A DNA stretch of 64,000 nucleotides from Drosophila miranda (taxonomy: Eukaryota; Arthropoda; Insecta; Diptera; Drosophilidae), in NCBI RefSeq assembly GCF_003369915.1, contig NC_046674.1, positions 28,709,657 through 28,773,656 of the forward strand. Direction: 5' to 3'. The notes under the pieces are model-generated. The model was not told the DNA's origin and searched no databases. It saw nothing but the letters and a program-made list of their open reading frames with translations. How positions within the stretch are numbered: the stretch's first letter is position 1; each line of letters begins with the position of its first letter. The position numbers and the translations under genes were made by a program. Positions 43,331-55,122 of the stretch are shown one piece after another.

Positions 43331-45064
43331 TTAATTTTCATCGTTTGATGAACGACAGCTTCCAGTCGATGGCCTGGCCTCCATCGATTGCATAGGATGC
43401 ATCTGGGTCACCCAGTAGTCGGTGGACAAGTCACAGAATGTCTTGAACACATCTTCTAGTACCTCCTCGGGGTCCATCTTCAGGTGGTTCCGTCCTAGAA
43501 TCTGGGACATCGAGATGTTGCTGCTGGAGCTGCTGGGACTGGTGTTGGCGGTGTGGCTTATTTTGGACAGCTTATCCACATGACGGACCATCTTCATGAG
43601 CAGGGAGTGCAGTTTTTGGTTCTTTCCATGCTCGTGGTCAGCACCAGCCCCATCGCCCTCGCCATCCCCCTGCCGTGAGCATTCTGAACAGCTGTGGACC
43701 TGTCTTTTGGACAGTTCAAGTTTAAAGCTTTCCTTCAGCTTCTTGAAGCAATCGCGTGTATTTGTGGCATCCGCACGTAACTTTGCGTTCAGAGATTCTA
43801 GTAGCTCTATGGCCTTCTTTTGCACAACCATCCGCTTTTCAAGTTCAGAGTTCTCATCGAGGGCTATTTTGAGTCCCTTTGAATGGAGGTCCAAGCGGTT
43901 CAACATTAATTTCATGTGACCTACTTTGTCTTGTAACTTTTCGTTCGTAGAACGAACTTTCTCAAGAGTTTTATTTTTCTCGTGAAGCTCGTTTTGGAGT
44001 TTACGACAGAATTCCTTGACTTTCTCATTCCCCGCCAATTTGTCTCTGTAAAAGACAGTCTTGTAGAGCTCTATTTCCTTTAAAAGCTTCTCATTGGCAG
44101 TGGCCAGGCGCTTGGAATTTGATTGCACCTCTGTGAGTTCCTGCTGGAGTTCTTTGTTCTTTTGCACTTCCTCGGAGCTCTCGTCAAAGTACTGGTTCTT
44201 GTAGAACTTCAGCTCCTCTTGAAGCTTTTCATTTTCAGCGCTCAGATTCTGCATTTCTTCGGTCGCACCGATGGCTTTCTCCTCTAATTCTTCGTTGTAC
44301 TTTTCCAAGTCCTGAATAACAGTTTGATTCTGGTGGAGCTCGGTTTTAAGAGCGGCACAAAGTAATTTGTATTTCCGATTGGGGCCGCCGGCCGCTCTCT
44401 CTCCCTCTCCCAGACTCTTGTAGAAGTTTACCTCTTCGACGAGCTTTTCCTTTTCATCGGCCAGGCTCTGGCACATCTCTTGGGCCTGCTGCAATTCGCT
44501 TCGGAGGACGGCACAAACTCCGTTGTGCTTCTGCACCTGTTCAGAGCGCTGCTCGTAAAACTTCTGCGTGGCACGTTCCAATTCCACCATAAAATGTTGA
44601 CTTTCAGCTGCCAAGTTGCGGCAGGAGGTGCTCGCACTCTCCAGACTCTTTCTACAATTCTCTAGTTCTTGGCGCAGATCGCTGTTCATCTTCTTCTCGT
44701 TCGACAGAATCTGCTTTTCTTTTTTGGCCGCATTACTTTTCAGCTTGACCACATTGTTCAGATGTATATAACGTTCGACAATTTCATCGAGGAAACCAGT
44801 CGGATCCTGTTTAAAGTGTTCCACAAAGTTCCAATGCCTCAAGTCCATCTCGTCTGAATTATCCGAATCTGTTTCATTATCCTGCATGCAATACCCTGAA
44901 GCGCACCCATCTGATATAGATGAAGATGATGCATGCACCGCGTTGTTTGATTGCGATGAGCCGGACCCAGATCCAACCGATCCTGTACCCTGTTTCGAGA
45001 GCATGTGTTTTGATTCGCACGACTCACAGCTGTACATGTAGCCGCCATTCTCCTCCGAATCCAT
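43331..45064 (-). CDS. Coiled-coil protein with a repeated FYK-type module
   Basis: A single open frame of 577 residues starts at ATG 45064 (MDSEENGGYMYSCESCESKH). An in-frame ATG at 45139 would add 25 residues of ordinary-looking sequence. Residues 1-75 are Ser/Gly-rich with two CxxC-like pairs (CESC). Residues 75-105 form a short ordered region (LRHWNFVEHFKQDPTGFLDE). From about 105 to 470 it is coiled coil, with a recurring pattern in which a Glu/Lys-rich helix ends in an aromatic-Tyr-Lys motif (KFYEQ 168, NFYKS 213, KFYKN 286, ELYKT 332). A Ser-rich linker and a C-terminal block (LGRNHLKMDPEEVLEDVFKTF) follow. I do not recognise an orthologue; a structural, centrosomal or trafficking role would be guesswork. 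Its promoter region is tandemly duplicated. Confidence 0.8.
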   Translation of the reverse strand: MDSEENGGYMYSCESCESKHMLSKQGTGSVGSGSGSSQSNNAVHASSSSISDGCASGYCMQDNETDSDNSDEMDLRHWNFVEHFKQDPTGFLDEIVERYIHLNNVVKLKSNAAKKEKQILSNEKKMNSDLRQELENCRKSLESASTSCRNLAAESQHFMVELERATQKFYEQRSEQVQKHNGVCAVLRSELQQAQEMCQSLADEKEKLVEEVNFYKSLGEGERAAGGPNRKYKLLCAALKTELHQNQTVIQDLEKYNEELEEKAIGATEEMQNLSAENEKLQEELKFYKNQYFDESSEEVQKNKELQQELTEVQSNSKRLATANEKLLKEIELYKTVFYRDKLAGNEKVKEFCRKLQNELHEKNKTLEKVRSTNEKLQDKVGHMKLMLNRLDLHSKGLKIALDENSELEKRMVVQKKAIELLESLNAKLRADATNTRDCFKKLKESFKLELSKRQVHSCSECSRQGDGEGDGAGADHEHGKNQKLHSLLMKMVRHVDKLSKISHTANTSPSSSSSNISMSQILGRNHLKMDPEEVLEDVFKTFCDLSTDYWVTQMHPMQSMEARPSTGSCRSSNDEN

Positions 45065-45175
45065 GATTGTATAAATTTTAGTAGATCTGTTGGGTGTTAA
45101 GCTATACTTTAGACCTCTGAGAAGCCCCCACCAATGCAATCTCTCCTCACTATGTCACTGTATCAGTTCCTAGTT

Positions 45176-45993
45176 CGTAAACGCAAGGCAGTTATCATTT
45201 CTTGAGGCGGCAAATCAAAGTTTGGCTAGAAAAATAATTATTATTTAAACTATGATTTTGAGCTCGAATAAATTTCAATTTGAACTAAAGTTGTAAAGTT
45301 GCTAATGTTTAGTTTGAAGCTAAAATCAATGATAAATTTACTTAAAACATTCAAATATACAAAATACATTTCAAATTCCAGCGCTGCCACTTGGTCAAAC
45401 CCCTGCCCCACTGAGTATTTCCTTTAAATTAAGATAGCTTCTTATGTCTTATTAAATTCTTCTTAACAGGTTTGATCACTGTGTTGTCGGTAGCTAAAAT
45501 CTGTCCTTGACATTTTTAACTTTTGCGCCCTTTTGTTAGGTGCTATCGATGTTTTCGATAAGTCAAAAGGCAAACATCGTTTAACATCGTAAACTCAAGG
45601 CAGCTATCATTTCTTGAGGCGGCAAATCAAGGTTTGGCTAGAAAAATAATTATTATTTAAACTATGATTTTGAGCTCGAATAAATTTCAATTTGAACTAA
45701 AGTTGTAAAGTTGCTAATGTTTAGTTTGAAGCTAAAATCAATTATAAATTTACTTAAAACATTCAAATATACAAAATACATTTCGAATTCCAGCGCTGCC
45801 ACTTGGTCAAACCCCTGCCCCACTGAGTATTTCCTTTAAATTAAGATAGCTTCTTATGTCTTATTAAATTCTTCTTAACAGGTTTGATCACTGTGTTGTC
45901 GGTAGCTAAAATCTGTCCTTGACATTTTTAACTTGCGCCCTTCTGTTAGGTGCTATTTTCGATAAGTCAAAAGGCAAACAACGTTTAACATCG
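45176..45993. repeat. 412-bp tandem duplication upstream of the coiled-coil gene
   Basis: Unit 1 (45176-45587) and unit 2 (45588-45993) are nearly identical. The period is 412 bases, for example at CTTGAGGCGGCAAATCAA, GAGCTCGAATAAATTTCAAT and GCTGCCACTTGGTCAAACCC. Unit 2 lacks two short stretches: TT in the TTTTGCGCCC word and six bases of CGATGT near the CGATAAG. A handful of substitutions separate the copies, so the duplication is recent relative to surrounding DNA. It begins about 110 bases upstream of the coiled-coil start codon, so it probably includes the promoter. Confidence 0.92.
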
Positions 45994-46041
45994 GGTAACA
46001 CTAATTTGTAAACCGTGTTTTAGTCAAAATACAATACATTT

Positions 46042-47156
46042 GAGTACTTAAAAGTAGTTAATATTGTAGAAAATGTATTCTTTAATGGGATAAAATTAAG
46101 TGGGCCAAGCTAAGATATCTATATAGCTAGTAATATTTGACGGAATAACAAAATCGATTAATATGTAAAATATAACTTGAATTCGTCAGTATATTTTCGG
46201 TATATTTTTTAAACGAGAAGCTATATTTTAATATATATCTGAGAGTCGGACCGTATATGTTTTATCGATAATTCCGCGGTCACACTGGTTGGAAAGTAAA
46301 ATGCTCTGTATAGTTTGTAATATTCGACGGAATATGATACATTTTCGGTATTTTTTAGAGTGAGACCGTAGATTTAATTGGGACTTGCTCTCCTTTCTTT
46401 GGGACTTACTCTCTATTTTGTGATGGGATATCCTCTCTTCGTGGAGGGATTTTTCCTCGCCACAATGTCCCTTTTCAGCTCCACACTCACTTTAGTTTTC
46501 TTACATGTTATGCTGCTGGCAACATTCAATTTGTATGGGCCAGACTCATGTGCCGTCAAATCGAGCAGCACTGTTCCACAACATTGTGCGGATTGCGCAA
46601 CATTTTGCATACCCTGGGAAATGGATATTATAGAGCTGAGAGAATGTTTGTCATCTAATGATAAAGGCCAAACTATTCAGTTTCTGTTTTAAAGGTATTT
46701 CAACGATATTTTGAAGGTTTTAGTCTTCTCACAGAAACCAATAATGGGTATCGGGATCGAGATATATTTACAAGACCCTAATCATATGCATTAATATGTC
46801 CAAAACACAACAATCTGAGATCATTTCTATATTAATTACGTTTTAAAACAGCTTGGAAAAACAGTTTCTTCATATATATTAACGAAATAGGGTATAGCTG
46901 TGCCAAACTCCGGTGGGCGTGACATTTCATACTCACTTACGTTGCCACTGTTTTTTTGTTGACCTTTTTTGTTTAAACCTTGTTTTCTACACTATACAAC
47001 AAAAAAGAGTACTTAAAAGTAGTCAATCAGGTAGAAAATTGATTCATTAATCGGATAACATTAGGTGGGTATGACTAAATGTTCTATCTAGCTAGTAATA
47101 TTCGACGGAACATCAAAATTGCAATATGCTTTCCAATACTCGACGGAGCACGATTA
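46042..47156. repeat. Diverged duplicated blocks flanking copy A cassette
   Basis: GAGTACTTAAAAGTAGT begins blocks at 46042 and 47007 that stay similar for about 110 bases, including GGATAA...ATTA and GCTAGTAATATT. The word TAATATTCGACGGA or close variants occurs at 46131, 46318, 47096 and about 47134. A frame with hydrophobic residues at 46378-46692 begins without an ATG and is not supported as a gene. The origin of the 46,300-47,000 stretch between the blocks is unknown. Confidence 0.65.
46262..46288. promoter_or_regulatory. DRE + motif 1 promoter cassette, copy A
   Basis: TATCGATA (46263-46270) is followed by GGTCACACTG (46278-46287). These are the DRE and Ohler motif 1 of fly housekeeping core promoters. 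The cassette is almost identical to the one at 47382-47408. No transcript for this copy can be deduced. Confidence 0.7.
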
Positions 47157-47381
47157 ACCCATTGCAAGCCAAGGGGGTATTTCAATTTTCCACCGAAAAT
47201 AATGAAAATTTAATAATGTTAGCGTAGTTGAGGTGAAAGTTAGCGTGGTTATTTTTAAGTTCAGATGAAAGATGGCATGAATCTACAAGAAGAATTTACA
47301 ATCGTTAATATAGTCCGCCATTTACCTCAAGTGGTTGAACTTTTTAAATAGAGGGGGCTTATGTGGGCTAAGTTCGTTTTC

Positions 47382-47408
47382 TTATCGATAAGTCCGCGGT
47401 CACACTGG
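47382..47408 (+). promoter_or_regulatory. DRE + motif 1 promoter cassette, copy B
   Basis: TATCGATA (47383-47390) and GGTCACACTG (47398-47407) have the same spacing as copy A, exactly 1,120 bases away. It lies just before a stretch that looks like a 5' UTR exon ending at 47949, so it is the likely promoter of a plus-strand gene. Confidence 0.7.
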
Positions 47409-47949
47409 TACACGGCCTTGCCGCCCCAATCTGTCTCGGCCCGCGGCCGCAACAACCCACACACCCCACAGGAAGATGCTTGGTAAACGCGAATCCTCCG
47501 TCAAATGAAACGAGCGGTAGCTATGCGCGCGTCGATAAACAAATTTAAAAACTACGAAATTCGCTCGAACTTAAAAAAAAAACTTCGCTTATACGTGGGT
47601 TCAAATCCTTAGCCGCGCATCGAAAAGTGCAATAGAAATGACTTTGTGCAATTGTTTAATCTAATAAAAGTGATTTGGCGCGGCCGCTCCAACAACCGTT
47701 CAACAGCGGAGAAAAACGTGAGAGCCAGCGGGCACGGTAACGGGAGTGTCCTGCACCTTTTTTGCGAGTGTGTGTGCGTCTCTTTTTGTTTATAGGTGTC
47801 CTCCGGTGGTTCCTCTCGTTGGCGCTAGCCGCAGCCCCCTCCGTCGGCCAAATTAGGGCGTGTGTTGAAATTTTGTCAAGGAGCCAAAGGAAAGCAACAA
47901 AAAAACACAGAGAGAGAGGAGACCCAACGAAACGAAGAGTACGAGTGCA
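47409..47949 (+). other. Putative non-coding first exon of a gene extending right
   Basis: The stretch downstream of the DRE/motif 1 cassette has CpG-rich and AAC/AAA-rich sequence typical of fly 5' UTRs. It ends at a good donor (GTGCA|GTAAGTG, GT at 47950-47951). It has no long ATG-initiated frame. The start point is inferred from the promoter words. Confidence 0.4.
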
Positions 47950-50900
47950 GTAAGTGTTATTTATTCTGTGTGAAGAGGAGCGGGGCTTAGTGAAACGGTT
48001 GAGAAATTGCATATCGTAGTTTTTTATTTGTTTGTCCATTTGTATTGCCTTTGCTCCGTTATCTCCACGAAACTCCTGTGTGTCAGTGTGTGTTTGTGTG
48101 TGAAAAATCAATAAAAATTTCCGAGTGCGTGTGTGTGTGTGTGTGCAGCAGCCAGGGACGCTCGCTCTCTGTAGGCGGTGTTGCTGCTGGCCACAAATTT
48201 GCGTGCTGTGTAGGCCATGGAGGAGAGCGATAGGGATAGAGACTAGACTGGTTCTAAGATAATCTCGCGTGTTTAATTACTTAGCTAGTTTAAAATGTGT
48301 GCTAATGAAACTCCCTCCTCATCGCCTCTCGCATCTGCCCTTCTGCTGTTGGCGGCATATTGCCCACCACCATGAAACAAAACCGTCCTACCACTAACGG
48401 GAGCGTCCCAGCAGAGCAAGCAGGGCGACGCCGGCAGCGTAGTCCTAATGGCGCCCTGCGGATGTTTTTTGTAGATAAAAAGAAAACGAAACAAAAGGAA
48501 ATGACAAAATTCGCAAAAAAAAAAAATAAACGGAAAGAGACAGGGAGAGGCCGCGATCCAGCAGATCCGTAGTGTCACGAGTTCTTGCATAACGACCCCT
48601 CCCCCGCCATTAATCCCCCTGCCATCATTAATAACCCTTTTAAAGCTCTTTTCGTTCCGCTCCACCAGGGTTCCCTTTCTGACCACTTTTTGGATGACTC
48701 ACGTCATAAGCGTGACGCACCCCTCCTACCCAGGTTCTGTCCAGGCCCCTCCCCGCATCAAGATTCGCCACGGCATAAGGTCGTCCTTGACAGGACGGGA
48801 CGCCGCGAGATATAAATCTGTATAGTGTGGCACTTATCGCTTGAGGGACCGCGGAAAGCAGTTGCCGGGCGGCTGGGCCCGATGACAACATTATGGCAGC
48901 AACAACAAAAACAACAACAAATTAAATAAAATTCAAACTTACTCTTCGCCTTATCCTGTTCTAGTCAGTCACCAATAGGCGCGGTGTTCCTTTTAGGGAA
49001 TGTGTTATCCGCCACAAGTTCTGTTGGGTTGAAATAGGGCTATAACTTCTGACCTCAGGGCATCCCCCCCCCCCCACGTTCTGAAAAAATAATTTTGTAT
49101 AATTATTTTTTGTATAGGCTCTAGGTTTTTCAAGGGCTCTGATAGCTGTGAGCACCCGAAAATGATATAAGTCTTAGGCGAAGGGATCTAAGTTTCGATG
49201 AAATCACGAAATTTGTCGAATGAACGACACTGAACTTGACATTGAACTCGGATCAGGATTGCCTGGCCCGCTCTGTCACGCTCTTCGTTCTGCCTTTTGC
49301 TCTCTCCTTTCTGCTACGGGTCTTTTGCTTTTGCTTGTGGTGTGGTCAGTGTGCGGGGTGCATGAATGCAAGGTGGGGCCTTTAGTTGAATTTTATTAGC
49401 AAAATTTGGAATGCGTCACCTTGCATAAAAATACCCTGCTCTCTTGATCTGTGTGCCAGAGAGTGGTTAAACTACTGGCAGACTATTGTGGGAGCCGCTC
49501 TCTCAGATGCTGCGAGTAGGTGTATAGGGTATACGAATTATCATCTACCCGAGACCATCTGCAGTCGATCTTCCCTTCCCTTCCGTCTCCATCCTGCTCT
49601 TCGCCTGGTTCCTGCTGAGAGTGTGGGAACGGGATCCGAGGCGGATTGTCCTCCTACTCGAAAACAAAAACGAATACAAAAGCAACAACAGCCGCGCAGC
49701 ATGCGGAGGAAGCAGCAGAAGACAAAAGTCGCTGGCCTTTTTGGGGCTGCGCCTGCGCATAAAATTCCTTTGCGTCGCCTGCCGTCGCTGCTGCCCGAAA
49801 GCGGCGCGTGCGTCGCGTTACGCTCTGCTGCTAAAGAGGAGACGAGAGAGAAAAGCAGCAAAGCAGCATCAAAGGCAGAGGCAGTGGCAGAGGCGAAGGC
49901 GAAGGCTGGAAGGAGGCCGAAGGCAAAATATATGTAGCGCATCAGAGTGCGGATATCCCTTACAGGCCGTATGGGGGGCTTGTATATTGTTTATTTTGGG
50001 CGCATACGAACGTCAACTATAATTTTTGTTCTAGTAGTATTGTTTGCTATGGTTTTTCTGCTTGATGCTTTAGCTAAAGCTAAAGGGCACTTTTGGGGTA
50101 CATCAAACTTAATGCCGTTATCTGATACATCCATCGTATTATCTGTGCCTACACATGTACAGACATTCCCACAGCTGTAATGACGGGTTGCCTAGTGAAA
50201 CCGAAGCTAAAACATAAGCAAGAGTCATCAGCAATTGAATCTCCTTCCCTCCTCCTTCACCGGGCACGGGGCGGGCGCTTGCACCGCCAAATTTGCTGTC
50301 CAGGAACTCGAAAAATCTCAGATGAAGATGTACACACATGCATACATACATACATACGTATGTATTTATGTGTGATTATGTTCTCGAAATATGCAAAGAA
50401 CCGTTTGGCTCTACTTTTTTGGGTTCTTCTCTTGTTACGGTTTGGCTCTGTCTCCGTCCCTGTCTCTCGCGCTCTCTTCAAGCAGCCATCGAACCTAATT
50501 AGCATTTTCAAACGTCAATTAAACTTCGTTCTACCTCTTCCGTTGCCTCTGTCGCTGTCTCTGCTCTGCTCTGCTCATTTCTGCTTCTCCTCTGCCTCTG
50601 CTTGTCTCTGCTCTATCAAACTGTTAGCTCTGCCTGCTCTTCTGCTCTTCTACTCCTCTGCTCTTTCTCCCTCTCTAACTGTTAAAGTGACCAAGTGACC
50701 AAACGGTTGTTGTCATCGCTTGTTCTCTCTGTTCCTGTCTCTCCGTCTCTCCCTCTGTTCACTTCCCGCACCCTACGTTATTTATTCGTAAAAGTTTATT
50801 GCTCCAAATCTGCGAAATCTGCGATAAAATAACTCTCGCTCGTAAAAGGGGGTAACAATTGATTGGCAGAGGCCTCCCTCCAAATGGGGAAGGGAAGCAA

Positions 50901-51610
50901 GAGGAAGGCATGCCAGTGCTGTGCTGTGGAGTGGAGGAACCTGAAACTAGAGCGGCAACCCCTGCTGCGGCACATCCATCATATCGATTGCCTTCAAAGT
51001 GCAAAATACAATTGGGGATCAGACAACAACGGAATGCAGTACTTTTTAATGGTAGAAGATAGATCTTAATTGAAATTAGCATATGACAAAATATGTTTGA
51101 GATCATCGCATCTTTGGGGTTAAGAGGTTTTCCACCCCACCTAAAGATACATTGTATACTGTATGTATGGTTCCTGTAAGCAAAAGAAGGAAAAGAAGCC
51201 CTACGACCGACCGACTGACACCCAGACTGAAAACACACACAGATACACAGATACTTCGTGGCGGCCCTTGGGGAGACGACACACTCACAACAAGAGAGAG
51301 AGAGAGAGATGGATAGTTTTGTGTGGAGCTGTTGTCTCTATTAATTTAGCATTCAAACGGATGGGGGCCTTTAATTGGAATGGCAATTGAAATTGGAATT
51401 GTGTGTGAAACAGATTTGATTAATTACGCAGCCTCAGCCCCACTCCATCCCCCTGTCGGGGTTCTCATGTTTCGCGGTTACTGCGGTTTGTGTCTCTCCC
51501 AAAGAAAGAAAAACATCGCTTTTCACTTTCCACATATTCGCAATATTGGCTCCACTGTTTTTCAAATGGTTTTCAACAGGTTTTCGAAAATAGATAAAAA
51601 TCCAAGTCCA

Positions 51611-51692
51611 GGGCATGCTATTCCATGCCCTGCCATAAGTGAGCTATCGCGGAATATCGATCGATTACAGTTATCGCGGAGTATCGATCGAT
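51611..51692. repeat. Palindrome plus 27-bp repeat with TATCGCGG and ATCGATCGAT
   Basis: GGGCATG and CATGCCC form perfect 7-base arms (51611-51617, 51624-51630). They are followed by two 21-base units, TATCGCGG(A)xTATCGATCGAT, at 51645-51665 and 51672-51692, differing at one base. The density of CGAT words suggests a protein-binding element inside the putative intron. Confidence 0.65.
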
Positions 51693-53326
51693 GCTCTGGA
51701 AAGAAGCATTATCTGTCATCCCATGGAAAAATCTGCAGGGGGAAGCTCTATTTGTTTGGGTTTATTTTTGTACATTTTGAACAATGAATTATATTTGATG
51801 TTCTTTCTTAATTAAGGCCTCACATGCCCCAGGGGCATGTTGCTCAGACTCCGCTTTGGGGCATCTATTAAGAAAAAAACAAAAAGAAAGATAAAGATGA
51901 TTCCGTTGACTAATTTTGGAGACCCCAAAAACACACACACACACACTACTGTATGATATATGGTGCACGAAATTATGATTTGACGCACGAAGGGGAGAAA
52001 CGAAAGAGTGTGGGATGGAAATGTTCACCATAAATCACCCAGAGGAAGAGAGTCGAAAGAGAGAGGAGTGCAGAGCCAAGTGCAGAGTAGAATTAAAGTG
52101 CAATCGATACAATTTTCAACGAAACGATCGACAGACATGCCCTGCCCTGCCCTGCCCTGCCTCCTCCCTGGTACTCCCTTCCTTTCTTTTCCACATTTTT
52201 CCCATCTCAAGTGGCAAAAGCAGGAAGCAAACTAAATATAAATCCAAGTCCAGGGCCATGCCATATGTGGGTTGAGGCATTAAGGCAGAGACAGAGGCAG
52301 AGACAGAGACAGAGGCAGGGGCAGGGGCTGGGGCACGCTCTACATACATATATGGACATGTATCCAGAGACCGGCATCTGTCCCGGTCCCTGTCGATCCG
52401 TGGAATAATCAGAGGGAGGGAGAGAGATCGAAGGGAGCGGAGAGCGGGACAAGATGTCCATTAAATTATTGCTACGATCTATTAGCAGGCGAGGACGAGG
52501 GAGGATCCACTGGGATGGGATGGATGCATCCAAGTGCGGCAGGGATCTTAAAATAGACATTCGATTGCTGCCGATCCCCTGCTCTTTCCTCCCTCCCCAG
52601 TTCCAGCTGCTTCTGCTGCTGGAATCCCGCGATCTGTGTCTGGCGTTATAAGCGTAAGCGTCAATCGCTCAAAAAATTCAAATGTATCCGGCAAGAGAGG
52701 AGATTCGTCGATACCCATGACCGATTCCCAATGGATGTGCAGCTCCTCTTGAGTGGATGAAACAATTACAAATATTTAAAGGTATCGGGCAAAGATCTCC
52801 TACCGATATTCCAGGGTATCAAATGGTATCCTCCCACAGCAAAACCTCTCTTTGGAGCACGCAAAATCTTAAGCCTTGGGCAGAAATGCAGAACACAAGG
52901 ACAGCAGAGAGCGTCTATAATATCAACATATTGATTGCTGAATTGATCGATAAAGCTGGATTGTCCACTTGGGAATTTATTTGATCTTTGTGGCAATATC
53001 CTTGATCGATAAACACGATTTATTGCATTTTTGTAAGGTCTTCGCTTCTCTTTTGTGCCATCTTTAATCGATTATTTAAAATTTTTATTTTATTTTTAAA
53101 ATGCATTTCGAGTCCCCTTTGTCTCTGTTTTGATCTATGATCTCCAGCGTTGATCTCTTAGCAGATCAATCGATAAATATCGATTTATTAAACTCTTTTT
53201 TGCGTAATTTTCCTTCATTTCGAATTTTCGCATTCGAATGTTATCCATTTTTCGACGCCTGGGGTCTGGGGGACTGAGGTTCTAGCTTTATCGGATCTCT
53301 AAATATTTACATAAGAGAGTGAGAGA

Positions 53327-53343
53327 GGGGGGGGGGGGGGGGG
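53327..53343. repeat. Run of 17 G
   Basis: An uninterrupted G homopolymer follows a GAGAGA run. Such runs are prone to sequencing error, so the exact length is uncertain. Confidence 0.8.
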
Positions 53344-55122
53344 TGTTGTTAGGTGGAAGGGAGATGGCAGGGCGGCGGTGCGATGCCATGCGCAATCTTA
53401 TCGCATGGGTAAATGTTTGAGCTTCCAGAGGAGATGTTGACAACATTTCTCATTTGCTGGCGGCTGGCTCTCTGGCTCTCTGGCATTTGGTCGCAGGCAT
53501 TCAGCTCCCAGGCCGTGTTTTTGCTTTTGGCCGCTTTTTGCCGTTTGCTTTTTTGCTTTTTGCGTGCCTTTCGTCTCCCGTGATGCCTGGCGACGGTTTG
53601 GACCACTGTTTGCCTTTGGCTTTAGCTGGCGATAAAGCTGCGCTAATGAGAGAACGACTGTTGGCTGGTGGGACGATTCCTGGGTACCAGGGACTGTTGA
53701 CAAACTGTCATTGACACTAAGAAGAAAAAAAAAAAAGGGAAGGGGAACGGGAACGGGAACGGGAACGGGAGCACAGGAGGAGCTGGAATGGGAGCAGCAG
53801 CCAGGAGCTGTAGCAGGAGTGCCAGAGCGCACGAGGAACAGAAGTGGTCACAGGAGTGGTCTGTTCTGTTGACTGCAACACTGCAACACGGAATCCAAAG
53901 GACGCACTCTGCCTCGCTCTTGTCTGAGCAAGCAATGACCTCCAGCCACCCCTGTAATGTTGCAACCGAACGTTGCAGCAGTGGAAGGGGGAGAAACAGG
54001 GCATGGTCTGGCCAGATGCGGGTCGCGTGGTCTCGGGTCAATGTCTGCCTCGAGGCGGGCGGAATGTCAATGTTTTGACAACAAAACACAAGGGGCTGAA
54101 ACAACAGAGGGAGAACACACATGGACCCCGATCTTGGAATAGAACCCAATGGAATTTTGGCGATTTGGATGCCTGTAATAAAACAGACAGGGATATGGAG
54201 ATTTCACCGAACGGTGCCGTATGGAAATATGTGTGGTGGCTAGAATATTGATCATTTGGTAGAGAGAGGATTGTCAGAGCAGAGGAATATTTAAGAAATA
54301 TAATCGTATAATCATAGACTCCATGGAACTTAAAGATGTATACCAATAGATATTCTCCAAGAGTGGAGAAATATTTAAATATTTTATTGTATATTTAGAA
54401 GACATATTTTAATGTTTCTTTTCTATACTTAATATATAATATTTAATGTACAACATTATCATTTATTTCTTTGAGTGTATGTTTTATTATCAAAATGTCG
54501 CGGCTCGTGTGCTGCCACTCCCCTACATTTCAATTGGCTATTTTCATTTTTCATTGTTGCTGTTGTCTAAACAATTCTCGTAGTTATTGCAGTTGTTTCT
54601 TCATTGAAAGTGTTTTACTGTTTGTTTGCGCTTTGCTTTGCTTTGCTTTGATTTCTGCTTCATTCATTCATGCGAGCGTCGTGTCGGTGGCACTTTCCCT
54701 CCGGAGACAATACCCACTTCTTGGGGCACTTGGCCTGACTCTTAAAGATCGTCCGTCGGTAGATCGTTGTTCGGAATCAATGGCATAACCGATCGAGAGA
54801 CGAGAGAGGGCTCAAGTGGGGCATCGATCGGTATAGAGGAGGGGCTCTTGGGGGAGATGGTGGCGAAATGGGGTCTGCTTGAGTTTCCACTCAATGGTTT
54901 GTTGCTTGAGCGGCGAATGGAGAAGATTCTCGATGGAATAAGCAGCATATTCTACCCTTTCCAAAGGAATACAAAAAATACCCTTCTATGCAGAAAATAC
55001 CATTTCAGCACAGAAAAAAATTGTTTTCCCCTTAAATTCCCATCTGTCATGAGTTTTGGGCTTTTTCTCTGGGAAGTTTCGGCTGCATTCCGTACTTTAC
55101 TTTTCCTCTCTCTTTCTTGCAG

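Larger units (their letters stand above)
47950..55122 (+). other. Putative first intron; non-coding DNA
   Basis: Seven kilobases with no supported coding exon. It includes low-complexity stretches: GT repeat (48130-48145), C run (about 49065), CT-rich tract (50440-50760), GA repeat (51293-51309), CA repeat (51932-51946), CCCTG repeat (52139-52160), a 17-base G run (53327-53343), GGGAAC repeat (53743-53770) and CTTTG repeat (54632-54652). Frames found in these stretches translate simple repeats and are ignored. Confidence 0.4.

Noticed and set aside
46378..46692. Hydrophobic 104-codon frame between the promoter repeats
   Set aside because: It has no ATG at its start, no splice signals that extend it and no recognisable family; an antisense 65-codon frame overlaps it. 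More likely repeat-derived DNA.
50400..50760. CT-rich frame resembling a Leu/Ser-rich peptide
   Set aside because: It translates a TCTCTGCT-type low-complexity tract inside a putative intron.
53641..53835. Pro/Val/Phe repeat peptide on the minus strand
   Set aside because: It is the translation of a GGGAAC minisatellite and an adjacent A run.
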